NCBI GenBank assembly: GCA_020634015.1 | Contig: JACKCN010000006.1 | Coordinates: forward strand, 62,001-126,000 | Direction: 5' to 3' | From: Candidatus Delongbacteria bacterium | GTDB lineage: Bacteria; CAIWAD01 | DNA length: 64,000 bases | Shown: piece by piece, positions 23,758 to 32,541 of the stretch | Position numbering within the stretch: the stretch's first letter is position 1 | Layout of the letters: the number at the start of each line of letters is the position of its first letter | Position numbers and translations under genes: made by a program | Notes under the pieces: generated by a model | Seen by the model: only the letters and a program-made list of their open reading frames with translations | Told to the model about the DNA's origin: nothing | The model's database searches: none

Positions 23758-23952
23758 TCAACGGTCCTCACGCAGCCCCAGCTTGAGGAAGAACCAGATC
23801 GCCGGGCAGTTGCGTGAAAACGCGCTCTGCAGCAGATTCACACCCACGAAGATTCCCAGCCAGAAGAATCCGGGGTGTACATAGCGGCTCAGCAACAGGC
23901 TGAGCAGAACCATCGAGCCGGCCAGCAGACGCAGGGCCTGATGCATTCCCAT
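23758..23952 (-). CDS. DUF2892 (YgaP-like) inner-membrane protein
   Basis: A 64-residue protein with two hydrophobic helices (7-24 and 28-48) and the family signature FWLGIFVGVNLLQSAFSRNCPAIWFFLKLGLR. The conserved NCP near residue 47 and the preceding helix match the membrane anchor of rhodanese-like YgaP. Free-standing DUF2892 proteins are common beside sulfide or persulfide response genes. AAAGGAA precedes the ATG at 23952; the longer frame to 23994 is rejected. It sits 57 bases after the RND gene. Confidence 0.8.
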   Translation of the reverse strand: MGMHQALRLLAGSMVLLSLLLSRYVHPGFFWLGIFVGVNLLQSAFSRNCPAIWFFLKLGLREDR

Positions 23953-24009
23953 GATCGTATTCCTTTTGCATGGGCGTGGCACGGCTCCCGCCATGCCACG
24001 CCCGGTTGT

Positions 24010-27000
24010 TCAGTCTTCCTGTGAATTCTCGTCGGCCATCGCGGTGCTGCCCATCACCATTGCCGTGCCCACCGTGCTCAGGTACATGTAGTACATCAGT
24101 GGAATCACGATCAGGGTCAGCAAGGTGGAAATCATCACTCCGCCGATCAGCGACACAGCCAGACCCTGGAAAATCGGGTCCAGATAGATCACGCCCGCGC
24201 CCACCACCAGGGCCAGGGCGGTCAGCAGGATCGGCCGGAAGCGCACACTGCCCGCGGAGAGCACGGCGTCTTCCAGGCTGCGGCCTTTGCGCAGTTCGAT
24301 GTTGATGAAGTCCACCAGCAGAATCGAATTGCGCACGATCACTCCGGCCAGGGCGATGAATCCGATCATGGACGTGGCCGTGAAGAACACGCCCAGAATC
24401 GCGTGACCGGGCAGGATGCCGATCAGGGTCAGCGGGATCGGGGTCATGATGATGATGGGGGTCACGAAGGACTTGAACCAGCCCACCACCAGCAGATAGA
24501 TCAGCACCATCACCACCGCGAAGGCCAGACCCATGTCGCGGAAGACCTCGTAGGTGATGTGCCACTCGCCGTCCCACTTCAGAGACCAGGCCTGACGGTC
24601 CTGGGGCAGGTGGGTGGACATCACGTTCAGCGGGGTGCCGTCGGGCGTGCTCACATCGGCAATGGCTTCCTTCATCTGCAGAATGCCGTAGACCGGGCTT
24701 TCTTCGGTGCCGGCCAGCTCGGCGGTCACATAGGTCACCGGTTGCAGGTTCTTGTGGTAGATGTAGCGCTCGGCGGGCAGCGTCTCGCGGCGCACCAGCT
24801 CCGACAGCGGGACCATGGCGCCGTTGGCCGCGTGCACACGCAGGCGCAGCAGGTCATCCACGGAGCTGCGCTGCTCGCGGGCAAGGCGCAGCACGATGGG
24901 CACTTCCTCGCGGGAATTCACCACGTGCAAGCGGCCGGCTTCGGCTCCGGCGGTGGCCAGACGCAGGGTGCGCACCACCTGTTCGACGCTGATGCCGTGG
25001 CGGATCGCCTTTTCGTGATCCACGTGCAGTTCCTCGCGGGGCACGGCGTCCTCGACCATCCAGTCGGTATCCACGATGCCCTGGGTGCTGGAGAAGATCG
25101 AGCGCACCTGTTCGGCCACCGACAGACGACCTTCGAGGGTGGGGCCGTAGATCTCGGCCACCATCGTGGACAGCACGGGCGGCCCGGGCGGCACTTCGCT
25201 GACCTTGATGTTCACCCCGTGCCGTTCGGCGATGGGCAGCAGCAGTGGGCGCACCGACTTGGCGAAATCGTGGCTCGCCTGGTCGCGGTCTTCCTTGTCC
25301 AGCAGGTTCACCTGGATGTCGGCCTGCCAGGGGCGGTCACGCATGAAGTAATAACGCACCAGCCCATTGAAGTTGAAGGGCGAGGAGCTGCCCACGTACA
25401 CCTGGTAGTCGGTGACCTCGGGCAGGTCGCGAAATACGGCGGCCAGTTCGCGGGCCGCGGCGTTGGTGCGCTCCAGCGGATAGTTCTCGGGCGCGTCAAT
25501 CACCACCTGGAGCTCACTCTTGTTGTCGTAGGGCATCATCTTCACGATCAGCCAGTGGCTGGGAATCGTGAGAAAGGACAGCAGCAGCACCCCGAAGACA
25601 CCGCCCAGCACCAGCCAGCGTTTCGGGCGGCTGGCGATCAGGGGCTTGAGGGTGGCGTGATACAGGCGCCGGATCCACTCGGGGCTGTCCTCGTGCTCGT
25701 GCGTGTCGGGCAGGTGGTGTCCGTCGGCGGGGGTGACCTTCTCGTTCTTGAACAGGCGATAGGCCAGCCAGGGAGTGATGATGAAGGCCACCAGCAGGCT
25801 GAAGAACATCGCGGCCGAGGCGTTCACCGGAATCGGGCGCATGTAGGGACCCATCAGACCACGCACGAAGGCCAGCGGCATCAGGGCCGCGATCACGGTG
25901 AAGGTGGCCAGGATGGTCGGGTTGCCCACCTCGTCCGTGCCCAGAATGGTGGCACGGATGGGATAGCGCGGGTTGAGTTTCGTGTGCCGATGGATGTTCT
26001 CGACCACAACGATCGCATCATCCACCAGAATGCCGATCGAGAAGATCAGCGCGAACAGCGTGACCCGGTTCAGGGTATAGCCAAAGGCCCAGCTGGAGGC
26101 CAGGGTCAGCGCCAGGGTGACCGGCACGGCCACCAGCACCACGGTGGCTTCCTTGCGTCCCAGCATCAGCCACATCAGCAGCACCACCGAGAGGGTGGCC
26201 AGCAGGGTGTGAAAGATCAGTTCATTGGACTTCTGTCCAGCCGTGAAGCCATAGTCGCGGGTCTTGGTGATGGTGATGTCACCGGGGATCAGAGTGCCGC
26301 TCAGCCGGGCCACCAGGGCGTCGATCTCCTGGACCAGTTCCACCGCGTTGGTACCCGGTTTCTTGGCCAGCGCGATCGTCACCGCGGGTGTATCGACACC
26401 CGGCCGCAGGCCCGGCTTGTGTTCGGCGCCGGGGCCGCTGCCCATCCAGACATAATTCTCGGCTTCGCCCGGGCCATCGGTGATGGTGGCCACGTCGCGC
26501 AGGTAGACCGGACGTCCGCCGTATACGCCGAGCACGGTACCTTCCACATCGGCACGGTCGCGCAGAAAGCCGCCCACGCTCAGTTCCATGCGTGTGTTCA
26601 TGCTCTCGACACTGCCCGCGGGCAGGCGCCAGTTGGCACCTTCCAGGGCTTGCCAGGCCTGCAACAGGCTGCTGTTGTAGGCCGCCAGGCGTGCCGCATC
26701 GAAGGCCACGGTCACCGTGCGTGTGTCACCGCCAATGGTCCAGGCCTTGGCGATGCGTGGATGACGCTTGATCTCCGCCCGCAGTTCCTCGGCGGCGGCG
26801 CGCAGTTCCGCGGGGGACTTGCCGTCGCCCCAGAGGGTGTAGGCCAGTGCGGGCACGTCGTCGATGGTGCGCAGTTTCACCAGTGGTGGCATCGCCCCTT
26901 CGGGCATGGCGTCCATGGTACCGGCCAGCTTGCTGTGGATGCGTTCCACGGCCGCGTCGGGATCGGTGCCCACCTGGAAGCGCGCGATGATGATGCCGCC

Positions 27001-27351
27001 CGAGGGCTGGCTGATGGAGTAGAGGTACTCCACACCATTGATCTCGTACAGCAGCTTTTCGGCGGGGTCGACCAGGCGTTTTTCGATCTCGGCGGCGCTG
27101 GCCCCGGGCATCCCGAACTGGATGTCGACCATGGGCACCTTGATCTGGGGCTCTTCTTCGCGCGGTGTGATCATGACCGCGAAGAATCCCACGAAGAGCG
27201 AGGCCATGATCAGCAGCGGGGTCAGCTTGGAGTCCATGAAGGCCGCGGCGATCCGTCCCGCCAACCCGGTGCGCATGTTCACCGGGCTGTCCTTGGGCAA
27301 TACCGGGCGGGGCAGCCGGTGATCGCTGTCGTTGAAGTTGAGGGGGCTCAT
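24010..27351 (-). CDS. RND-family efflux transporter, inner-membrane pump
   Basis: A 1113-residue proton-driven RND permease. It has PREEEPQIKVPMVDIQFGMPGAS (62 onward) and the porter signature, the TM4 proton-relay aspartates in SIGILVDDAIVVVENIH (about 438-454), and a second set of helices from about 930 to 1090. Substrate type cannot be read: an EEEP N-terminus and periplasmic loops resemble the broad AcrB-like/HAE group as much as metal (HME) pumps. The ATG at 27351 overlaps the membrane-fusion gene stop (ATGA). It forms a TolC-MFP-RND tripartite set with its neighbours and shares an operator with the ArsR gene 4 kb away. Confidence 0.92.
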   Translation of the reverse strand: MSPLNFNDSDHRLPRPVLPKDSPVNMRTGLAGRIAAAFMDSKLTPLLIMASLFVGFFAVMITPREEEPQIKVPMVDIQFGMPGASAAEIEKRLVDPAEKLLYEINGVEYLYSISQPSGGIIIARFQVGTDPDAAVERIHSKLAGTMDAMPEGAMPPLVKLRTIDDVPALAYTLWGDGKSPAELRAAAEELRAEIKRHPRIAKAWTIGGDTRTVTVAFDAARLAAYNSSLLQAWQALEGANWRLPAGSVESMNTRMELSVGGFLRDRADVEGTVLGVYGGRPVYLRDVATITDGPGEAENYVWMGSGPGAEHKPGLRPGVDTPAVTIALAKKPGTNAVELVQEIDALVARLSGTLIPGDITITKTRDYGFTAGQKSNELIFHTLLATLSVVLLMWLMLGRKEATVVLVAVPVTLALTLASSWAFGYTLNRVTLFALIFSIGILVDDAIVVVENIHRHTKLNPRYPIRATILGTDEVGNPTILATFTVIAALMPLAFVRGLMGPYMRPIPVNASAAMFFSLLVAFIITPWLAYRLFKNEKVTPADGHHLPDTHEHEDSPEWIRRLYHATLKPLIASRPKRWLVLGGVFGVLLLSFLTIPSHWLIVKMMPYDNKSELQVVIDAPENYPLERTNAAARELAAVFRDLPEVTDYQVYVGSSSPFNFNGLVRYYFMRDRPWQADIQVNLLDKEDRDQASHDFAKSVRPLLLPIAERHGVNIKVSEVPPGPPVLSTMVAEIYGPTLEGRLSVAEQVRSIFSSTQGIVDTDWMVEDAVPREELHVDHEKAIRHGISVEQVVRTLRLATAGAEAGRLHVVNSREEVPIVLRLAREQRSSVDDLLRLRVHAANGAMVPLSELVRRETLPAERYIYHKNLQPVTYVTAELAGTEESPVYGILQMKEAIADVSTPDGTPLNVMSTHLPQDRQAWSLKWDGEWHITYEVFRDMGLAFAVVMVLIYLLVVGWFKSFVTPIIIMTPIPLTLIGILPGHAILGVFFTATSMIGFIALAGVIVRNSILLVDFINIELRKGRSLEDAVLSAGSVRFRPILLTALALVVGAGVIYLDPIFQGLAVSLIGGVMISTLLTLIVIPLMYYMYLSTVGTAMVMGSTAMADENSQED

Positions 27352-28430
27352 TCGGCGCTCTCCCGGATGGGTGTGCCTTCAGGAATCAGCTGGGTCAGCT
27401 GTGCCACGACGCGCTGCCCGGCATCGAGGCCGGCCAGCACATCCACCAGACCGTCGTGTGAGTCGCCCAGACTGACCGCACGGCTGCGGGCCAGGCCTTG
27501 TGCGTCCACGACGCAGACCAGAGCCAGGCCACCACTGCGATAGATGGCGGATTCGGGAACACGCAGGCTGGGATGTTCGCCCGCGGGCAGCCAGGCCTTG
27601 CCCGTGATCCCGGGGCGCAACCCGTCGTCGGGCAGACTGAGCCGCACGGAAACGCTGTGGGTGGCCGGATCGGCCATGGGTACCACCTCCTTGACCGAGC
27701 TTGCCAGCCGTCCCAGTTCGGGGCGAGAATCGATGGCCACCTCGACCTCCGTGCCACGCTGCAGGCTGCCGGCTTCACTCTCGGGGACCGTGATCCAGAA
27801 TTCGTTGCCTTCCAGACTGTGCAGCATTACCAGGGGACGCCCCGGAGCGGCCAGATCTCCGATCTCGACCATGGTGTCCACCACCCGGCCAGCGAAGGGG
27901 GCGCGCACGTCCGTCTCGTCGGAGACACTGCGCGCGCTGGCAACGGCACCGCTGGCCTGGGTCACGGCACCGGCTGCCTGGTCGCGCTGCATCAGAGCCG
28001 CATCCAGTTCCAGCTGCGAGCAGGCGTTCTTCTCGAACAGACGGCTGAAGCGCTGATGGTTCTGTTCGGCCAGAGTGAAGGCGGCCTTGGCCTGGGCCAG
28101 CGCACCTTCGGCCTGGTGCAGCATGCCCTCGTTCATGTCCTTCTCGATCTCGAGCAGCAACTGTCCCTTGGCCACCCGATCCCCGGGGGAGACGTGGATC
28201 GCGGTGACCGGTCCGCTGGAACGCCCCATCAGGGCACTCTGCTGGCGTGGCTGGACCATGCCACTGACTTCCAGCATGCGTGTGACGGGACGGCTGTCCA
28301 CGGATACCAGACTCGCCCGGACCTCGGGCAGGGACTCCGTGCCCCCGGACCCATCGTGTGAGCCACAACCGGCCAGGACCAGACCGAGCGCCAGCAGGGG
28401 CAGGACTCGACGTGCAGGAATGCGCATCAT
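27348..28430 (-). CDS. RND efflux periplasmic adaptor lipoprotein
   Basis: A 360-residue membrane-fusion protein. The lipobox LVLAGC (lipidated Cys near 22) anchors it to the membrane. SALMGRSSGPVTAIHVSPGDRVAKGQLLLEIE is the first lipoyl half, followed by a coiled-coil hairpin (about 100-160) rich in Ala, Gln and Glu, then the second lipoyl half APFAGRVVDTMVEIGDLAAPG, then beta-barrel and membrane-proximal domains. It bridges the outer-membrane channel and the RND pump. GGAG lies seven bases before the ATG at 28430 (a second ATG is at 28427). It follows the TolC gene by 2 bases. Confidence 0.93.
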   Translation of the reverse strand: MMRIPARRVLPLLALGLVLAGCGSHDGSGGTESLPEVRASLVSVDSRPVTRMLEVSGMVQPRQQSALMGRSSGPVTAIHVSPGDRVAKGQLLLEIEKDMNEGMLHQAEGALAQAKAAFTLAEQNHQRFSRLFEKNACSQLELDAALMQRDQAAGAVTQASGAVASARSVSDETDVRAPFAGRVVDTMVEIGDLAAPGRPLVMLHSLEGNEFWITVPESEAGSLQRGTEVEVAIDSRPELGRLASSVKEVVPMADPATHSVSVRLSLPDDGLRPGITGKAWLPAGEHPSLRVPESAIYRSGGLALVCVVDAQGLARSRAVSLGDSHDGLVDVLAGLDAGQRVVAQLTQLIPEGTPIRESAE

Positions 28431-28432
28431 CT

Positions 28433-29785
28433 CTATTCTCCTTCGTTGTTGACGGGGTTCAGGCTGGCACCACTGAGAAGTTCCAGACTGCGGGCGGCCA
28501 CGAACGCATCGTGACGGGCCACCAGTTCGCGGATTTCCAGTTCACGCAGGGCCGTGCGGGCATCCAGCACATCCAGTGTGCCTGCAACGCCCTGGGTGAA
28601 GCGCTCTTCGAGGATACGCAGGTTCTCGCGACCGGAGTCAAGGGCCAGAGCCGCGGTGCGCTGCTGGTCCAGGGCCAGACCAAGGGCGCTGTGTGCCTGG
28701 CGCACCTGCAGGCGAACACCCTCCTCGAAGCGGCCGATGTCCGCCGTGTACGCGCGTGCCTCGTGGCGCGCGGCCTGCCAGGCCGAGACCTCGCTGCCGC
28801 CCAGATTCAGTTTCCAGCTCAGGGCGGCCAGCACGGACCAGGAGGAGGCATTGCTGCCCAGCGGGTCCTTGTCGAACATGTCGTACCGCGCCACCACACC
28901 CGCCGAGGGCAGCAGGGCGCCCAGGCTGGAGCGGCTGGTGAGACGTCCGGCTTCGGTACGCTGGCGGGCGGCATCCAGATCACCGCGCGACTCCAGTGCG
29001 CGGGTCACCAGTGCCTGCAGCTCGGGGACCTGAACCGGCAGAGGAGGAGTCTCGCCCAGTTCCCAATGGGTATCCTGGTCCAGTCCCAGACGCAGATTGA
29101 GCGCGGCTTCGGCCAGCAGGGCCCCTTCGCGGGCGCTGTTGAGCAGGTCGCGGACTTCGGCGAGGTAGACTTCGGCCCGCAGGACTTCGCTGCGCACCAG
29201 GAAACCTTCTTCCTCGTAGGCGCGCGCCTTGTCCACGTGGGCCACCGTGGTGGCTTCGGCCTTTTCCAGCAAGGACACCATTTCGCGCACCTGGTCCAGA
29301 TCGAACCAGCTGCGCATGGCTTCCAGGCGCACTTCCTCAAGAGTGTGACGCCGCTCGGACTCACCGGCGGTCGCCATCAGGCCCGCCTGCTTGATGCCCG
29401 TGACCATGCGCCCGCCCACGAAGAGCGGCAGGCGTGCTTCCACCCGGGTGATCCAGGTATCCAGAGCGTCGGGGTGATTGACCTGATCGGGAAATGCCAT
29501 CACGGCCGGATCGAATTCTTCCCGGCTGAGTTGCATCCCGAAGTTCTCGAGCGGGCTGGTGGTGCGGTTGAAGACTTCCGACACTTCCAGGCTGGGCAGC
29601 AGTTGTCCCATGGCCTGACGATATCTTGCCCGGGCGGCCAGCGCACGTTCGGATGCGGCTTCCACGCGCGGGCTGTTCTGTTCCGCGATGCGGACGGCCC
29701 CGTCCAGGCTCAGGGTCTCGGCAGCCAGGGAAGGCAGGGCTGCCAGCAGCAGGGGAATCAGGATTCGCAGGCGTTGGTGCAGCAT
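28433..29785 (-). CDS. TolC-family outer-membrane efflux channel
   Basis: A 450-residue TolC/OprM-like channel. A signal peptide (MLHQRLRILIPLLLAALPSLA) is followed by two repeats of long helices, visible as LSLDGAVRIAEQNSPRVEAA and the second-half LRLGLDQDTHWELGE, with AGTLDVLDARTALRELE near the C-terminus typical of the family. It forms the exit duct for the adjacent adaptor and RND pump. GGAGG precedes the ATG by four bases. The promoter region upstream is divergent with an OsmC gene and carries the operator motif shared with the ArsR locus. Confidence 0.92.
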   Translation of the reverse strand: MLHQRLRILIPLLLAALPSLAAETLSLDGAVRIAEQNSPRVEAASERALAARARYRQAMGQLLPSLEVSEVFNRTTSPLENFGMQLSREEFDPAVMAFPDQVNHPDALDTWITRVEARLPLFVGGRMVTGIKQAGLMATAGESERRHTLEEVRLEAMRSWFDLDQVREMVSLLEKAEATTVAHVDKARAYEEEGFLVRSEVLRAEVYLAEVRDLLNSAREGALLAEAALNLRLGLDQDTHWELGETPPLPVQVPELQALVTRALESRGDLDAARQRTEAGRLTSRSSLGALLPSAGVVARYDMFDKDPLGSNASSWSVLAALSWKLNLGGSEVSAWQAARHEARAYTADIGRFEEGVRLQVRQAHSALGLALDQQRTAALALDSGRENLRILEERFTQGVAGTLDVLDARTALRELEIRELVARHDAFVAARSLELLSGASLNPVNNEGE

Positions 29786-29800
29786 GTATCCTCCGTTTGC

Positions 29801-29830
29801 TTGTTTACTTCATAACTAATCGGTAATCTA
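29801..29830 (+). promoter_or_regulatory. OsmC-gene promoter with the ArsR-type operator
   Basis: TTGTTT (29801-29806) and TAATCT (29824-29829) are 17 bases apart. The spacer reads CATAACTAATCGGTAATCTA, matching 15 of 20 bases of the element at 19881-19900 in the same register. Just downstream ATAACCGAA (29831-29839) repeats exactly the nine bases found at 19882-19890. A repressor bound here would block the plus-strand promoter and probably the divergent pump operon. Confidence 0.65.
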
Positions 29831-29952
29831 ATAACCGAAATGGAATATGCAACCACCGGAAACGTTTGCCGCCATGCATTCTTTGGTCTTTGATCCAAGG
29901 CTCGTGGCAACGATGAAACTATCGCAACACTTTGATTGAAAAGGAGTTCCAG

Positions 29953-30351
29953 ATGAAACTGCAGATTCGCCTCGGGGAAGGCAAGAGGGTTTCCACCGAG
30001 ATTCGTGGCCACCAGATCTGTTCGGATCAGCCCGTGGAAGCGGGAGGTGACGACAGCGCACCGGCACCCTACGAGCTGTTTCTGGCCTCGATCGGGACCT
30101 GTGCCGGGTACTATGTAAAGGCCTATTGTGACGCCAAGGGCTATTCCGCCGAGGGCATCGAACTGACCCTCGAACTGGAGCGTGATCCGGAGACTCGCGC
30201 CGTCAAGGCCTTCCGCACGACGCTGTACGTGCCCTCGAGCCTGCCCGGGAAGCTGCACCCGGTTCTGGAGAGGGTGGCGGCCCAGTGTGCGGTGAAGAAG
30301 ACCATCATGGCCTCTCCCGAGTTCATCATGCAGACCCGTGTGAGGGATTGA
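29953..30351 (+). CDS. OsmC/Ohr-family thiol peroxidase-like protein
   Basis: A 132-residue OsmC-like protein. SIGTCAGYYVKAYC and AAQCAVKKTIM carry the two redox cysteines in the positions of the OsmC/Ohr active site, and APAPYELFLASIG is the usual lead-in. It is likely to reduce organic hydroperoxides or handle persulfides. AAGGAG lies five bases before the ATG at 29953. It is divergent from the efflux operon and both seem controlled by the same ArsR-type site. Confidence 0.85.
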   Translation: MKLQIRLGEGKRVSTEIRGHQICSDQPVEAGGDDSAPAPYELFLASIGTCAGYYVKAYCDAKGYSAEGIELTLELERDPETRAVKAFRTTLYVPSSLPGKLHPVLERVAAQCAVKKTIMASPEFIMQTRVRD

Positions 30352-30443
30352 TCCCCGGGCCGCGCCCTGCTTCGGATTCCCGCCCGGAAGTCGTAGAATC
30401 CTGCGTCGGCGCAAAGTGCACCGGCACAAGCGAGGAGTGCGCG

Positions 30444-30917
30444 ATGATACCGCAGATCATGCAGCAGGTGCTGGGGTTCAATCACATTCTGATCACAAGG
30501 AACACGGCGGGCGTCGATCATGCGGCCAGCCTTGTGACACACGCGGGCAGCAATTGCGCCAACTGGATTCTGGGGCACATTCTCTGCATCCGGGTGGATC
30601 TGATGACCCAGCTGGGCCTCGAGCGTCTGCTGGACGAGATGGAGCAGGCTCGATACCAGCGAGGCAGGTCGGGACAGGATCCGGACTGGCTTCCATTCAC
30701 CGTGCTGCTCGAGCGTTTCGAGCTCTCGCAGCAAGCGCTGCTGAAGCAGATGCCGCTGATGGATGCGGCTCATTGCGAGAGTCCGGGCAGCCTTGGCCCC
30801 TATCAGGACCGGCCCATGCGGGAAGTGCTGGTGGGTTTCGGACAGCACGAGGCGTACCACGCGGGCCAGTTGGGAATTCTGCGACACTCGATGGGGCTGG
30901 AACCCGCATTCCGCTGA
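30444..30917 (+). CDS. DinB-superfamily protein
   Basis: A 157-residue four-helix bundle of the DinB/YfiT type. The putative metal histidines are H14 in FNHILI, H49 in LGHIL and the HEAYHAGQLG pair near residue 140, as in nickel/zinc-binding DinB proteins. Some members are thiol-dependent transferases that use bacillithiol or glutathione. GAGGAG precedes the ATG. It starts 92 bases after the OsmC gene and could be part of the same stress unit. Confidence 0.78.
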   Translation: MIPQIMQQVLGFNHILITRNTAGVDHAASLVTHAGSNCANWILGHILCIRVDLMTQLGLERLLDEMEQARYQRGRSGQDPDWLPFTVLLERFELSQQALLKQMPLMDAAHCESPGSLGPYQDRPMREVLVGFGQHEAYHAGQLGILRHSMGLEPAFR

Positions 30918-30934
30918 GCCGGCAAGGAGTCCGC

Positions 30935-31609
30935 ATGAGTGACACAACGACTATTGCCCCCGACGATACCCCAAGACTGGCCCTGATTGGAGACCTGATC
31001 GCCTCGCGACGCCTTGAGGACAGGGCCGCCGTACAGGAGGATCTGATCCGGCTGCTGGCCGATTGCAACAGCCGGTATGCGGGCTGGCTGATCTCGCCCT
31101 TTCGGATCACGCTGGGGGATGAGTTCCAGGGGCTGGCAAGCAGTGGATTTCCTTTCAGCGACTTTCTCTTCCGCATCAACCATGGCCTGCGTCCCCGGGT
31201 CGGTGTGCGACTCGGACTGGGGCTGGGGCGTGTGACGACCTCGCCCAGTGATGTGGTCAGTGATCTGGACGGTCCCTGTTTTCACAGTGCGCGTGATGCC
31301 GTGCAGGATGCCCGCGACCGGCAGGCCCTGCTGGCGGTCAAGTCGGCCAGCGGCGAACGGGACAGTCGCTGGCTGCAATCCAGCCTGGTGCTGATCGAGG
31401 GGCACCTGCGTCAATTCAGTCTGGTGCGCTGGCAGACCGCCGCCCTGCTGCTGGAATTGAAACATCCGACCGAAGTCGCCCGCGCCCGCGGTGTCACCCG
31501 CCAGTCGGTCGAGGACGTGCTGAAGGGCGCACAGATCCACGCAGTCGTGGCCGCCATCGACGCGTTCAGTGAATCGATTGACCGATTGCTTGCAGGCCAA
31601 TTCGCCTGA
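30935..31609 (+). CDS. SatD family protein
   Basis: A 224-residue SatD-like protein. LIGDLIASR (18-25), TLGDEFQGL (59-67) and SDLDGPCFHSARDAV (109-123) are the family blocks. The C-terminal part (175-200) has a helix-turn-helix (PTEVARARGVTRQSVEDVL) that could bind DNA. SatD was named from an acid-tolerance locus of Streptococcus mutans; its biochemical role is unknown. GGAG lies before the ATG at 30935. The next gene encodes a DUF3307 membrane protein, a common partner. Confidence 0.8.
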   Translation: MSDTTTIAPDDTPRLALIGDLIASRRLEDRAAVQEDLIRLLADCNSRYAGWLISPFRITLGDEFQGLASSGFPFSDFLFRINHGLRPRVGVRLGLGLGRVTTSPSDVVSDLDGPCFHSARDAVQDARDRQALLAVKSASGERDSRWLQSSLVLIEGHLRQFSLVRWQTAALLLELKHPTEVARARGVTRQSVEDVLKGAQIHAVVAAIDAFSESIDRLLAGQFA

Positions 31610-31665
31610 AATCGCTTGAATCAGGCAAATCAGCCTGAAACTGTCAGGGCAGGTACCAGCACCCC

Positions 31666-32439
31666 ATGCATCCATCTCCATCTGACTTGCTGCCTGCGGG
31701 CCTGCACCTTCCTCCGGATCTGGCCGCCGCGTTCATCCAGCTGTGGCTCGTGCACCTTCTGCTGGGCTTTCTGCTGGAACGCCCGGCAGATGATGACCGG
31801 TCCGAGGGCACATTCACTCTCTGGCTGGGCCTGGTGCTCTTCCTGCCACTCGCGGGCTTCTGGCTGCCGGCCCGGGGCTGGCTGGGTTGGGCTGCGCTGG
31901 CGGGTCTGGCCCTCTGGCGTCTCGTGGCTCATCTTGCCGAGACCCGCGCTCGCCGGATCGCGCCCGGCAGCGGACTGGCCCTGCTGCTGCTGTATGAAGC
32001 GGGTTTCGTGATCCTGAGCCTCTGGCTGCTGATCAAATTCGAACTGCCGGGGCTGGGCTGTTCCGATCGCACTCCCCTGCTGGCCTGGGGAGTCGCCTGG
32101 ATGCTGCTGTTTCCCGTGGGAGACCGTCTGGTGCGCGTGCTGCTGGCCAGTGTGCGCCACGATGCCACCGGCGACGAGTTGCCGACAAGTGCGGAGAAGA
32201 CCCGTTCGGCTCGGGTCGGGCGTCTGATTGGCTGGATGGAACGCCTGTTGATCTTCGGTTTTGCCCTGGGCCAGCAGTACGGAGCAATCGGATTCGTGTT
32301 GGCCGCCAAGTCCATGGCCCGCTTCCGCGCGCTGGATGACCGCGACTTCGCCGAGAAGTACCTGCTGGGCACCCTGCTGAGCACACTGGTCGCCCTGGGC
32401 ACGGCCCTGCTTGTCGGTGGCTGGCTGCGGGGGCAATGA
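31666..32439 (+). CDS. DUF3307-family membrane protein
   Basis: A 257-residue inner-membrane protein with about seven hydrophobic segments. The C-terminal block GRLIGWMERLLIFGFALGQQYGAIGFVLAAKSM followed by FAEKYLLGTLLSTLVAL is the most conserved DUF3307 signature. Together with the preceding SatD gene, 56 bases upstream, it forms a conserved two-gene unit of unknown function. The ribosome site is weak (GGCAGG). A regulator plus membrane protein module is plausible, but this is inference. Confidence 0.72.
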   Translation: MHPSPSDLLPAGLHLPPDLAAAFIQLWLVHLLLGFLLERPADDDRSEGTFTLWLGLVLFLPLAGFWLPARGWLGWAALAGLALWRLVAHLAETRARRIAPGSGLALLLLYEAGFVILSLWLLIKFELPGLGCSDRTPLLAWGVAWMLLFPVGDRLVRVLLASVRHDATGDELPTSAEKTRSARVGRLIGWMERLLIFGFALGQQYGAIGFVLAAKSMARFRALDDRDFAEKYLLGTLLSTLVALGTALLVGGWLRGQ

Positions 32440-32467
32440 AGCTGCCGGATGCCGGCCGAAGCTGTCT

Positions 32468-32489
32468 GACCGGTCACAAATGCTAGATT
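32468..32489 (+). promoter_or_regulatory. Possible promoter of the lysine-degradation pair
   Basis: An extended -10 box TGCTAGATT ends at 32489, 52 bases before the first gene. A perfect 8-bp palindrome GACCGGTC is at 32468-32475 in the spacer region. No good -35 box is seen. Confidence 0.35.
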
Positions 32490-32541
32490 CGCGAGCCTGT
32501 CCAACCGGGACCGAACCTGAATCAATCTGCGGGAGATCACC

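Noticed and set aside
24403..27543. Long open frame (about 1046 codons) on the plus strand opposite the RND pump gene
   Set aside because: It is antisense to a clear RND permease, rich in His, Gln and Arg from reversed GC-rich codons, and has no domain or ribosome site.
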